Below, piece by piece: positions 50,452 through 58,935 of a stretch of 64,000 nucleotides of DNA. The notes under the pieces were generated by a model. The model had not been told where the DNA came from. It did no database searches and saw only the letters and a program-made list of their open reading frames with translations. Origin of the DNA: Sinomicrobium kalidii (GTDB lineage Bacteria > Bacteroidota > Bacteroidia > Flavobacteriales > Flavobacteriaceae). The stretch spans positions 124,001 through 188,000 of the forward strand of contig NZ_CP089211.1 of the NCBI RefSeq assembly GCF_021183825.1, given 5' to 3'. Every line of letters starts with the position of its first letter. The first letter of the stretch is position 1. A program made the position numbers and the translations under genes.

Positions 50452-50536
50452 AATTTTGAAGCAATTCACAATAAGGATTATTCCGTTGTGAAAACATTCA
50501 AAGCGGCCCGTTTTCTAACGGGTCGCTTTCTTTTTT
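50452..50536 (+). ncRNA. tracrRNA candidate, copy 2
   Basis: Anti-repeat CAATTTTGAAGCAATTCACA pairs with repeat positions 2-23 with one mismatch and one bulge, a longer match than copy 1. The nexus AAGGATTATTCCG and TTGTGAAAAC follow as in known Bacteroidota tracrRNAs. Terminator arms AAGCGGCCCGTT (50501-50512) and AACGGGTCGCTT (50517-50528), then TTTTTT. It lies 340 bases farther from cas9 than copy 1. Confidence 0.85.
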
Positions 50537-50598
50537 CCTCCCATTTTTGCTTTACTCTATAAATAAATGTATATTGTACATCTAAAATTATTACATCA

Positions 50599-52554
50599 AT
50601 GCAACTACCGATCAAAACACTGTTTCCCAAAATTTTTATCCTCCTGTTATCCGTTATAAGCCTGAGTTGTTCCCGGACTCCATCCTCCGCTGTGTTCACC
50701 AGCCCGGACGGAAATATCAGCGTACGGTTCGGCCTGTCAAAAAACAATACGCCTTTTTACCTGCTACATCACAGGGACTCCGTTGTCCTGGACAGTTCCC
50801 GCCTCGGGATCTTGCGGGAAGACGGAAATTTTTATACCGGCCTGTCCCTGCTTTCGGTAACAGATGAAGGGCTTGTAAAGGACCGTTACCACCTGTTGCA
50901 CGGCAAACAAAAAGACATTTCTTACGAAGCACATCATTATATAGCCCATCTGCAAAATAAGGACGGGCAGCCTATGGACATTGAATTTCAGGTCTCTGAC
51001 GACGGGGTCGCATTTCGATATGTATTTACTACTACGGACGAAGAGCCCGGTACCCTTAAAAATATCCGGGAAGAAATGACCTCCTATAACTTCCCCGGCG
51101 ATACCCGGGCCTGGCTACAACCCATGGCCAAAGCCAAAACAGGATGGCAACAGACCAACCCGTCTTACGAAGAGAATTACCTTGCCGATGTTCCCGTAGG
51201 GACGCCCTCCCCCATTGGCGAAGGCTGGGTTTATCCCGCCCTTTTCAAAACAGGAAATTCCTGGTCGCTGGTCAGTGAAACCGGTCTCGGACGTAATTAC
51301 TGCGGCACCCGGCTGCGTTATCACGAAAAAGAAAAAGCCTACCGGGTTACTTTTCCGCAAAAGGAAGAGGTTTTTCCGGATGGAAGGCTGACACCGCAAT
51401 CGGTATTACCGTGGCACTCGCCCTGGCGTATTATTACCATCGGCAGCCTGCAAACCATTGCCGAGTCCACCCTGGGGACCGACCTTGCCGAACCGGCCAT
51501 TGCCATGGATACCTCTTTTGTTAAGCCGGGAGCCGCCTCGTGGAGCTGGGCCATACTGAAAGACGCCTCCATCACCTATGATGTTCAGAAGGAATTTATA
51601 GATTATGCTTCTGAAATGGACTGGCCTTATTGCCTGGTGGACGTGAACTGGGACACGACCATAGGCTACGAAAAAATTGCCGAACTGGCCGATTATGCCA
51701 AACAGAAAGGTGTAAAGCTCCTGATGTGGTACAATTCCGCAGGCAGCTGGAATACCACGCCCTATCATCCCCGGAACAAGCTGCTTACCGCAGCAAGCAG
51801 GCGGGAAGAGTTCCAAAAGCTCCGCGATATGGGGATCGCAGGGATAAAAGTGGATTTTTTCGGGGGGGACGGACAATCCATGATCGCCTATTATCACGAT
51901 ATTTTCGAAGATGCCGCCCGGTACCGGTTACTGGTGAACTGTCACGGTACCACCCTGCCGAGGGGCTGGCAGCGTACCTATCCGCACCTGCTGACCATGG
52001 AATCCGTAAAGGGATTTGAGTTCATTTCCTTCGAACAGGAAAATGCCGACCGCGCCCCGGAACACTGTTCCATACTGCCCTTTACCCGGAATGTTTTCGA
52101 CCCGATGGATTTTACGCCCATGTGCCTCACCGAAATCCCCAACATAGACCGGAAAACCACGAGCGGGTTTGAACTGGCACTTCCCGTACTGTTCCTCTCG
52201 GGAATACAACACATCGCAGAGACCCCGGAAGGCATGTCGAAGGTTCCCGATTATGTGGTCAGCTATCTTAAAAACCTTCCCGCCGACTGGGATACTTCCC
52301 GCTTTATTGACGGTTACCCCGGGAAATACGCCGTTTTTGCCCGGAAAAAAGGGGGCAACTGGTATGTTTGCGGTATTAACAGTGAAGATGAAGAAAAAGA
52401 ACTGGTTGTTGACCTCTCCTTCATTCAGAATAACGAAGGGTATATGATTACAGACGGCGATACTCCCGGAAGCTTTACAAAGACCGGTGTCAGTCCGGCA
52501 GAAAAGGTTTCAATCTCCGTGAAACCGCATGGCGGGTTCGTGATGAAATTCTGA
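50599..52554 (+). CDS. Glycoside hydrolase family 97 (alpha-glycosidase), lipoprotein
   Basis: 651 residues. Lipoprotein signal ending SVISLSC. GH97 layout: N-terminal beta-sandwich (about 30-270), TIM barrel (about 280-560), C-terminal beta domain. GIAGIKVDFFGGDGQ carries an Asp where retaining GH97 alpha-galactosidase-type enzymes have their nucleophile, with a later Glu in LTMESVKGFE; inverting SusB-type enzymes use Glu instead. So retaining activity on alpha-galactosides is more likely, by motif only. Ends next to three lipoprotein genes on the other strand. Confidence 0.85.
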   Translation: MQLPIKTLFPKIFILLLSVISLSCSRTPSSAVFTSPDGNISVRFGLSKNNTPFYLLHHRDSVVLDSSRLGILREDGNFYTGLSLLSVTDEGLVKDRYHLLHGKQKDISYEAHHYIAHLQNKDGQPMDIEFQVSDDGVAFRYVFTTTDEEPGTLKNIREEMTSYNFPGDTRAWLQPMAKAKTGWQQTNPSYEENYLADVPVGTPSPIGEGWVYPALFKTGNSWSLVSETGLGRNYCGTRLRYHEKEKAYRVTFPQKEEVFPDGRLTPQSVLPWHSPWRIITIGSLQTIAESTLGTDLAEPAIAMDTSFVKPGAASWSWAILKDASITYDVQKEFIDYASEMDWPYCLVDVNWDTTIGYEKIAELADYAKQKGVKLLMWYNSAGSWNTTPYHPRNKLLTAASRREEFQKLRDMGIAGIKVDFFGGDGQSMIAYYHDIFEDAARYRLLVNCHGTTLPRGWQRTYPHLLTMESVKGFEFISFEQENADRAPEHCSILPFTRNVFDPMDFTPMCLTEIPNIDRKTTSGFELALPVLFLSGIQHIAETPEGMSKVPDYVVSYLKNLPADWDTSRFIDGYPGKYAVFARKKGGNWYVCGINSEDEEKELVVDLSFIQNNEGYMITDGDTPGSFTKTGVSPAEKVSISVKPHGGFVMKF

Positions 52555-52974
52555 TCAGTTATGTTCAACGAGAAACAATACACCGCCATCTACATAAGCC
52601 TGGCTTAACCTTATGGTATCTGAAAACCGGTCGAAAGCCCATTTGGTGTTTTCTATGGTCATCACATATTCTTCAGGCGCTTTTTCCGAAGGGGAACCGG
52701 ATAAATGCCCTGATTCCAGTTTGTAGCTGTATTCCCCTTTATGGTATCCGGCATTGTCCTTGTTGACCGAGAGCACTTTGTCAATACGAAAATCATAAAT
52801 TACGTTATCTTCCGGATAAGCTGTAGTGTCCGGAGTGTTTTCCGCAGTATTGTAACTCACATATTGTACCAGTTTCCACTTTCCTGTTATTCGGGGAACC
52901 CTACCGGCAGTGTCGTCATCGCTGCATCCGTTTAACAATACAACCGCTATGAATAGCGAAACAAATCGTTTCAT
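52555..52974 (-). CDS. Lipocalin-like lipoprotein
   Basis: 139 residues; lipobox LLNGC at about residue 17, then SDDDTAG, the acidic +2 export signal of Bacteroidota surface lipoproteins. GKWKLVQYVSY is the lipocalin-like entry strand. Function unknown. Its end touches the GH97 stop with no gap (convergent). Confidence 0.75.
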   Translation of the reverse strand: MKRFVSLFIAVVLLNGCSDDDTAGRVPRITGKWKLVQYVSYNTAENTPDTTAYPEDNVIYDFRIDKVLSVNKDNAGYHKGEYSYKLESGHLSGSPSEKAPEEYVMTIENTKWAFDRFSDTIRLSQAYVDGGVLFLVEHN

Positions 52975-52987
52975 TTTCCCTTAAATT

Positions 52988-53419
52988 TTAATACACATAC
53001 CACAGGGGCTCGTCCCAATCCGGCAGTATTAATCGCACCCGATCGCTACCGTTCACTCTTCCGGGGACAAGGTCAAAATAAAATGTTTCTGCCACAAGGG
53101 CCTCACACGGATCATTATCCTCAAACAACAAACGGATATTCCGTTGCGGAGGGTCGGAATCCAGGATTTCCTCCAACCCCACCAGTTGAAGCTTCACTTC
53201 TTCGCACCCGCCGCCATAGCGGATGCGTACTTTCAGGGAATCTCCCGTTATTTCCGCTTCTTCGAGGTGAAAATTATCGCTGTCCGCTTCACGGTACACA
53301 TCACTATCAATGAGAACAGCGGTATAATTTCTTAAACCACTTCCTTCATCATCACTGTTACAACCGGACAACAGCAACATCCATAAACCGCATAACAAAC
53401 AACAGTACCTGAACATCAT
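52988..53419 (-). CDS. Hypothetical lipoprotein
   Basis: 143 residues; signal ending LLLSGC then NSDDEGSG. Beta-rich with RIRYGGGCEEVKLQLVG in the middle; this GGGC-E-H/V pattern occurs in unnamed flavobacterial lipoproteins. Between two other small lipoproteins on the same strand (gaps 13 and 0 bases), one operon. Confidence 0.7.
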   Translation of the reverse strand: MMFRYCCLLCGLWMLLLSGCNSDDEGSGLRNYTAVLIDSDVYREADSDNFHLEEAEITGDSLKVRIRYGGGCEEVKLQLVGLEEILDSDPPQRNIRLLFEDNDPCEALVAETFYFDLVPGRVNGSDRVRLILPDWDEPLWYVY

Positions 53420-53901
53420 TAATTTTTAATTACTGAAACATTAATATTTAACGGGGCGTTCGTATACTCCCGGGAAATTATGGCAAAATAAGGAACTTCA
53501 GCAGGCATCTGACAATCCTGTTCTTCAATCGCTACCATATATTCCAGGGTACCGTTGTTAAAAAGGACCTCCTGCTCCTTTAAAAAACCACAGGCCGTGA
53601 GTTTGGTGTGTCCTGCCAATACAAAATACGATTCAAAATCTACTTCAATTGCTTCCGGACATTCAACATACGCTTCCCAGTCTTCTGTATTCTCAATACG
53701 GAGAAACACTTCGTTTTCAGATTTATCTGCATTTTTCAACGAACAATGGTTATCCGTTTCAAAAGTAGAGAACGGAACAGGATAAGAATTTGTACGGTCA
53801 TCATCACTGCAGCCCGAGAACAAAAGTACCATACCTCCCCACAGAAAAGACGCTTTCACAACACCACTATTCAAAAACAACAACAATTTTAACCTTTTCA
53901 T
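53419..53901 (-). CDS. Hypothetical lipoprotein
   Basis: 160 residues; signal ending VLLFSGC then SDDDRTN. A pair of cysteines (CGFLKEQE and EEQDCQMPAE) may form a disulfide. First gene of the lipoprotein trio. Its end shares a base with the next start. No family recognised. Confidence 0.7.
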   Translation of the reverse strand: MKRLKLLLFLNSGVVKASFLWGGMVLLFSGCSDDDRTNSYPVPFSTFETDNHCSLKNADKSENEVFLRIENTEDWEAYVECPEAIEVDFESYFVLAGHTKLTACGFLKEQEVLFNNGTLEYMVAIEEQDCQMPAEVPYFAIISREYTNAPLNINVSVIKN

Positions 53902-54016
53902 TGTTTTTAAGACGTTAAAACTATAAAATGGTTGCGTTGTATTGCCACGGATACACGGATGATCTTTTGTTTTTTTATACAGGGGGAAACCAAGTCCCCC
54001 CCGATACTTCGACAGG
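53902..54016. other. Spacer left of the IS110 element
   Basis: Contains GCCACGGATACACGGATGAT, similar to the TACACGAATA motif near 21773, and the left half of the IS target (CTTCGACAGGCT). No gene. Confidence 0.5.
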
Positions 54017-54059
54017 CTATTAGTTTAGCATTCTATATTTACAGGAAGTTTAATGATAT

Positions 54060-54240
54060 TGAATTTCTGAAAAACCAGAAGGAAAAGGTGAACTATTTCG
54101 GCTATTGAACGCATAGGTTTATACTGAGCATTAGTCCTTTCCCTTCTTAGGTTTTGGTACCATTTAGAATGTTAAGCGCAAAGGCTTATTAATAGCATTA
54201 GTACACCGACCTATTGGTTCTTCAGTTTTTTAATAGCTAA
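54060..54240 (+). ncRNA. Candidate bridge RNA of the IS110 element
   Basis: Two loops fit known IS110 bridge RNA design. Loop 1 is closed by ACCAGAAGGAAAAGG (54074-54088) with CCTTTCCCTTCTTAGGT (54137-54153) and holds CTGAGC (54125-54130), complementary to GCTCAG of the target, and GGCT (54100-54103), matching its left side. Loop 2 is closed by GGTAC (54157-54161) with GTACACC (54202-54208) and an inner AAGC/GCTT hairpin. It holds TTAGAATG (54165-54172), identical to the right end (55246-55253), and TAATAGCATT (54191-54200), the exact complement of the circle junction AATG-CT-ATTA. Confidence 0.75.
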
Positions 54241-54249
54241 ATCAAAGTT

Positions 54250-55230
54250 ATGAAAAATCAAGTAATCGGCATTGACATTTCGAAAGCCACTTTGGATTAT
54301 TGTGTCCTAAACGAAGAAAACGTTCAAGTAAAAGCCAGAGGCGTCCTTGACAATCAACAACAGGCTATTGAGAAGTGGCTCAGTGATTTTGATACGACCA
54401 ATACAGTATTTGCTTTAGAACACACAGGTCATTACGGTACAACTTTGCTCAATAACCTTAGCAAAAAAGGCTATATCTTTTACCTTATCAACCCTTTGGA
54501 ACTTAAAAAGTCACTGGGTATACAAAGAGGCAAAAGTGATGCAAAGGATGCCTATCGGATTGCCGAATACACCATTACAAACAAGCACAAATTGAGCCCC
54601 TACCAACTCCCGGGGAAACACCTTAGCAAGCTCAAAGCACTTGTCAGGGCAAGAGAGCGTTACGTAAAGATGTCCGTACAGGTGCAAAACAGCTTAAAAG
54701 CCAATGAGATATTGCACCGGTCGATCGATGTGAGCATGTTAATCAGAGAAGAAAAGAAACAGTACAAATCCCTTCAAAGAAGTATTGAATCCATTGAAAA
54801 TGAAATGCGAAAGCTCATTGAGGCCGACCAAGACTTGAAAAACAGCTACAAGAAAGTCACCGCGGTTATCGGAGTAGGTCCGGTTATTGCTATAAAGTGT
54901 ATCGCTGAAACGGATAATTTTGTCAAGTTTGATAACCCAAGGAAATTCAGCTGTTACTGTGGTTTGGCTCCTTTTCCGTATCAGTCAGGAAGCAGTGTGA
55001 GGGGGAAAACAAAAACTCATTTTTTAAGAGACAAGTCATTGAAAGCTATTTTAACAAAGGGAGCTATTACAGCCATACAGCACGATCCCCAGCTCAAGGC
55101 ATATTACAATCGAAAAGTAAAAGACGGCAAACATCATATGAGCGTCATCAATGCCGTGGCCAACAAATTGGTGTTAAGGATTTTTGCAGTGGCCAAAAGA
55201 GAACAACCCTTTGTTAAATTAGTGGCTTAA
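54250..55230 (+). CDS. IS110 family transposase (DEDD recombinase)
   Basis: 326 residues. N-terminal RuvC-like domain with Asp9 (IGIDISK), Glu57 (FALEHTG), Asp97 and Asp100 (KSDAKDAYR). C-terminal Tnp_20 domain (about 200-290) with the serine motif YQSGSSVRGKT, Ser248 or Ser249 being the likely nucleophile. A coiled-coil link lies between (about 125-195). The frame is intact, so the element may be active. It uses an RNA (see bridge RNA) to pick target and donor. Confidence 0.95.
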   Translation: MKNQVIGIDISKATLDYCVLNEENVQVKARGVLDNQQQAIEKWLSDFDTTNTVFALEHTGHYGTTLLNNLSKKGYIFYLINPLELKKSLGIQRGKSDAKDAYRIAEYTITNKHKLSPYQLPGKHLSKLKALVRARERYVKMSVQVQNSLKANEILHRSIDVSMLIREEKKQYKSLQRSIESIENEMRKLIEADQDLKNSYKKVTAVIGVGPVIAIKCIAETDNFVKFDNPRKFSCYCGLAPFPYQSGSSVRGKTKTHFLRDKSLKAILTKGAITAIQHDPQLKAYYNRKVKDGKHHMSVINAVANKLVLRIFAVAKREQPFVKLVA

Positions 55231-55255
55231 AAAGTTGTTTTTATCTTAGAATGCT

Positions 55256-55439
55256 CAGCAACAGGTATGCGCATACTTGCAGGGAGATCACCACATCCCC
55301 TCCTACCGTCGGGTCCTCGTGAAGATACCTGCCTTTTGGTCGTTGCTATCCGCCGGTAACCGGTGCCGGCAGTGACAATTATTTATATTAAGCAGCAGAC
55401 GGACCAAAACCTGTTTTTTATTTCAGGCCGGGTTATTCA
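55256..55439. other. Spacer right of the IS110 element
   Basis: Begins with the right half of the target (CAGCAACAGG), then palindrome GTATGCGCATAC (55264-55275). No gene. Confidence 0.5.
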
Positions 55440-56423
55440 TTACAACTTGTCCTTATCCACTTCCGGCCAGCCGTCTTTCCAGCGTACCTCCATGATCTTT
55501 AGTTTGGGCTTACCTCCGTCATCATTGTCATAGGCATGAAAAATAAGAAAATCCTTTCCGTCAAAGGTATAAATACTGTTGTGGCCGGCTCCCGCCCAGC
55601 GGTCGTTACCTTCGATCACCAGAGAACCCCCGCCTTTCGTCATGGGTTTTCCGGTTTTGTCGAGATATGGGCCCGAGACCTTTTCAGACCTTCCTGCCAC
55701 AACTTTATAGGTACTGTTTTCCCCCTGGCAGCAAAAATCAAACGAAACGAACAGATAGTACCAGCCGTTCTTCCTGAAAACAAAAGGTGCTTCTATGGCC
55801 GCATTACCGGGATCGGCATCTGCCGTAAAGGGGTCGCGTTCCCTTTTCGCTATGGTGTGCCATTCTTCCGGCCCGGCTATGGAAACAAGGTCTTTTGCCA
55901 ACTTTACGAGTTTCATCCCTCCCCAGAACGAACCGAAGGCAAGCCACGGCGTACCGGTTTCATCAAGCACCAGGTTCGGGTCTATGGCATTCCACATGTC
56001 CCGGCCGGGAACGGATTGCACCACTATACCGTGATCTTTCCATTCAAAGTCCTCATCATCCGGGTTCAGGGTCACATTGGTAGCCACACCTATGGCACTG
56101 GTGTTTTTACCGAAAGCGGAAACGGAATAATACAGGTAGTATTTCCCGTTGTGAAAGGAAATATCGGGTGCCCAGATATGGTTTTTAAAGCCGGGCACCA
56201 CTTCCTTCGTCCAGGACGGGGCAGTCTCAAAAACAGGTTTTTCCCGGTTCCAGTTCTTCAGGTCGGGTGAAGAAAATACGGATATCCCATGGCCCCTACA
56301 AAAGAGATAATACCTGTCCCCTTCCCTGATCGCCACCGGATCGTGAACGCGGATGTCCTGTGCACAACCGGGTAAAACAAGGTACAGTACAAACAGGAAA
56401 AATAAATAATGCTTACATTTCAT
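55440..56423 (-). CDS. GH43 family arabinanase
   Basis: 327 residues with signal ending LVLPGC. Five-blade propeller with catalytic acids in VHDPVAIREG (Asp base), AIDPNLVLDETG (Asp pKa modulator) and AAIEAPFVFRKNG (Glu acid). FCCQGENSTYKVVAGRS near residue 225 is typical of endo-alpha-1,5-arabinanases in GH43. Likely on the surface or in the periplasm. Next to GH51 on the same strand (18-base gap). Confidence 0.88.
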   Translation of the reverse strand: MKCKHYLFFLFVLYLVLPGCAQDIRVHDPVAIREGDRYYLFCRGHGISVFSSPDLKNWNREKPVFETAPSWTKEVVPGFKNHIWAPDISFHNGKYYLYYSVSAFGKNTSAIGVATNVTLNPDDEDFEWKDHGIVVQSVPGRDMWNAIDPNLVLDETGTPWLAFGSFWGGMKLVKLAKDLVSIAGPEEWHTIAKRERDPFTADADPGNAAIEAPFVFRKNGWYYLFVSFDFCCQGENSTYKVVAGRSEKVSGPYLDKTGKPMTKGGGSLVIEGNDRWAGAGHNSIYTFDGKDFLIFHAYDNDDGGKPKLKIMEVRWKDGWPEVDKDKL

Positions 56424-56441
56424 CTGTAATTACTTTAAAAG

Positions 56442-58424
56442 CTACTTACCGTTTTTTATCCTGACCACGTTAAGGGAATACGGTTGCATGAAAATTTCCA
56501 TTCCGTCTTTCCGCACCTTGATTTCTTTTTCCACGGGACTCACCATATCCGGATGTTCCATCGAATTTTCGGCTTCCGGGTCGTCACTTTGCAAGACGGT
56601 CATTTTACCTCGGGAAGCCAGGCGTGAACTACCTTCGAATACGATTTTTTGCCGCCTGGACTGTCCGGACGTATTTACAATTTTCAGGATGATCTCGTCT
56701 GTGTTTTTATCCAGTGAAGCCGTAGCATACAGCTCATTCTGGCCGATAACGGCTTTACCTTCCAGTTCAACAGGCACCACATGGGTCCCCTTGTTCAGGG
56801 AAAACAGCTTTTGCACGTAATAATTCGGCGTTCCGTAAGCTCCCAGGTTATCGAACCAGATCAGGTCCGGGGTCCACTGCCAGCCTTCGGTATGGGCCAT
56901 CAAAGGGGCATAGGAAGTGAGGTGTACCACCGCTGCGTTGCGTTCCAGCCCGGTGACAAATGCGGCTTCGGAAAGGGCGCATTCCCAGTTGTTCTTATTT
57001 TCGGGACTGGCAATGGCCACACTTTGTGCCGCGTATTCCCCGGCAAATATTTTGGGGCCGTTACGGTCGTAACTGTCGTACCGGTCGGCGTTTTCCCGGA
57101 ACCATTCGGGAGAACGGTAGTAGTGTTCGTCAATAATCTCGGCATTCAGCTTTTTAAGTTCCTTCATCCCGTATTCGAAATATTCACCGTCCGGGAAGGG
57201 ACCGCTGCCGGAAACAATGATCATATCGGGGTATTTTTCCTTTATGGCTTTTTCGAAGACCTTATACCGCTTAATGTATTCCGGGCCCCATTGTTCATTG
57301 CCGACACCTATGTATTTCATGTTAAACGGTTCGGGGTGTCCCATATCTTTCCGGATCTTCCCCCAATACGAGTCCACCGGGCCATTGGCAAATTCGATCA
57401 GATCCAGGGCATCCTGTACGTAAGGATCGAGCTGATCCATGGGCACAAGCTCCCCGGTATTGAACTGGCAGGCCATCCCGCAGCTCAGGATCGGCAGGGG
57501 TTCTGCGCCAAGGTCTTCGGCCAGTTGGAAATATTCGAAAAAACCGAGCCCGAAAGACTGGTAATAGTCCGGGGTGATGCGGTGACCGAATTCCGTATTC
57601 CACCGGTTGACCAGGAGATCGCGTTCTTCCACCGGCCCTACCGTTTTCTTCCACTGGTACCTCCGGTCGAGGGTCCTTCCTTCTACGATACATCCCCCTG
57701 GAAACCTCAAAAATCCCGGGTCCATATCATACAGTAACTGAACCAGATCTTTCCGCAATCCGTTAGGGCGGTTTTTCCAGGTGTTTTCAGGAAAGACCGA
57801 AATCATATCCAGGTCTATGCTTCCCGTTCCTTCAAAAGTAATTTTGAGTTGTGCTTTGGCCACCGTACGGACGGGGGTCAGCACAGCCGTATATTTTTTC
57901 CAATCGTTACTTTCCGGACTAACGGATGTTTCTCCCAGTACCTGACCGGTGGTATCGATAAACTGAATACGTATTTTAGTGATATTCCCTTCCTGTTTTG
58001 CGGCCTTGAGGGACAGGTTGTACTGCTCCCCTTCTTTAATGCCCATACCGCGGAAACCTTCGTTAACAAGGCTGTATCTCTCATCGTTTTTCACATCGAC
58101 CCTGCAAAAACGCGCGTTGTGTTTCCTATCCGAACGTATTACGGTGGCAAAACCGGAATTTTCATTTTGGGAATGACGGTCACTGTTGGGCTGTGACCAT
58201 CCCATAAGCGGCAGGGTGAATTCAAAAGAGCGGTTTTTTACCAGTTCGGCATAAAGTCCGCCATCGGCAGCAAAATTGATATCTTCAAAGAAAATACCGT
58301 ACATGGTAGGCTGTATTTCGGCCACAACTTCATCGGCTTTGACTATCATAGGCCCGGATTGCTGGGCACGGACACCGGTGAAAAAGGCAAGGCTGGCTAA
58401 ACTTGTTATAACTGATTTTATCAT
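56442..58424 (-). CDS. GH51 alpha-L-arabinofuranosidase
   Basis: 660 residues with N-terminal signal (MIKSVITSLASLAFFTGVRA). A carbohydrate-binding-like domain (about 80-215) precedes the TIM barrel; acid/base Glu in YIGVGNEQWGPEY (about 376), nucleophile Glu in IFAGEYAAQS (about 455), and a C-terminal beta domain. It removes arabinofuranose side groups from arabinan or arabinoxylan. Forms a unit with the GH43 gene behind it. A family D repeat lies 9-27 bases before its start. Confidence 0.93.
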   Translation of the reverse strand: MIKSVITSLASLAFFTGVRAQQSGPMIVKADEVVAEIQPTMYGIFFEDINFAADGGLYAELVKNRSFEFTLPLMGWSQPNSDRHSQNENSGFATVIRSDRKHNARFCRVDVKNDERYSLVNEGFRGMGIKEGEQYNLSLKAAKQEGNITKIRIQFIDTTGQVLGETSVSPESNDWKKYTAVLTPVRTVAKAQLKITFEGTGSIDLDMISVFPENTWKNRPNGLRKDLVQLLYDMDPGFLRFPGGCIVEGRTLDRRYQWKKTVGPVEERDLLVNRWNTEFGHRITPDYYQSFGLGFFEYFQLAEDLGAEPLPILSCGMACQFNTGELVPMDQLDPYVQDALDLIEFANGPVDSYWGKIRKDMGHPEPFNMKYIGVGNEQWGPEYIKRYKVFEKAIKEKYPDMIIVSGSGPFPDGEYFEYGMKELKKLNAEIIDEHYYRSPEWFRENADRYDSYDRNGPKIFAGEYAAQSVAIASPENKNNWECALSEAAFVTGLERNAAVVHLTSYAPLMAHTEGWQWTPDLIWFDNLGAYGTPNYYVQKLFSLNKGTHVVPVELEGKAVIGQNELYATASLDKNTDEIILKIVNTSGQSRRQKIVFEGSSRLASRGKMTVLQSDDPEAENSMEHPDMVSPVEKEIKVRKDGMEIFMQPYSLNVVRIKNGK

Positions 58425-58935
58425 GATGGTTAGATGTTAGATTTTAGACTTAGGTGTTAAGGGGCTTCGGTTTGAATTTTATTTGCTTTGGGTATTTCTA
58501 TTTAGTGGAGAGCGGGCTTTAATAGGGAAATCCCCCTCCGCCTCCGGCACCTCCCCCGAGGGCAATGTCATTTAGCTAAGAAAGTTTGTTTACTTTCTTT
58601 AAAGTATTTGTAAAGGGCTCCCTTCTTCATCCCGATAATCTACCGGGCGAAGAGGGGGGCGCTTTAGCGGGTCGGGGAGTTTGACCCGGCCCAGGTCCCG
58701 GGGTTATTCCCAAACCTTATAGTTTTATCAGTGGCCTGGGCTTTCTAACCCTCCGTCACGACTGAAGTCGTGCCACCTCCCTTTATCATCCCGATAACTA
58801 TCGGAAGGGAGGAGCTTTTTGTTTTGGTAATAAAACCATTATAACCTTAACTAAACAACATTGTCCCCCGAGGGGGAGGAATTTTTCTTTTAATTCTATT
58901 TTTAACTTTAGTTCATTATCAAATTGGCACATTGG
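58425..58935. repeat. Gene-free stretch with dispersed repeat families A and D
   Basis: Family D at 58433-58451. Family A at about 58640-58825 (see 14095-14445), including CCCGATAACTATCGG. Near 58530-58560 and 58864-58880 are C/G runs (CCCCCGAGGG). No coding signal. Confidence 0.65.

Larger units (their letters stand above)
54017..55255 (+). mobile_element. IS110-family insertion sequence, complete
   Basis: Ends deduced from the sequence: CT at 54017-54018 (after TTCGACAGG) and CT at 55254-55255 (before CAGCAAC). Removing the element gives CTTCGACAGGCTCAGCAACA, a common dispersed motif in such genomes (TTCGACA-GCTCAG). No inverted terminal repeats, as expected for IS110. Element about 1,237 bp with one CT core. 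Noncoding left part 230 bases, right part about 25. Confidence 0.85.

Noticed and set aside
50478..50747. An 89-codon frame on the - strand over tracrRNA copy 2 and the GH97 start
   Set aside because: It overlaps a well-supported ncRNA and a real gene, and has no recognisable domain.
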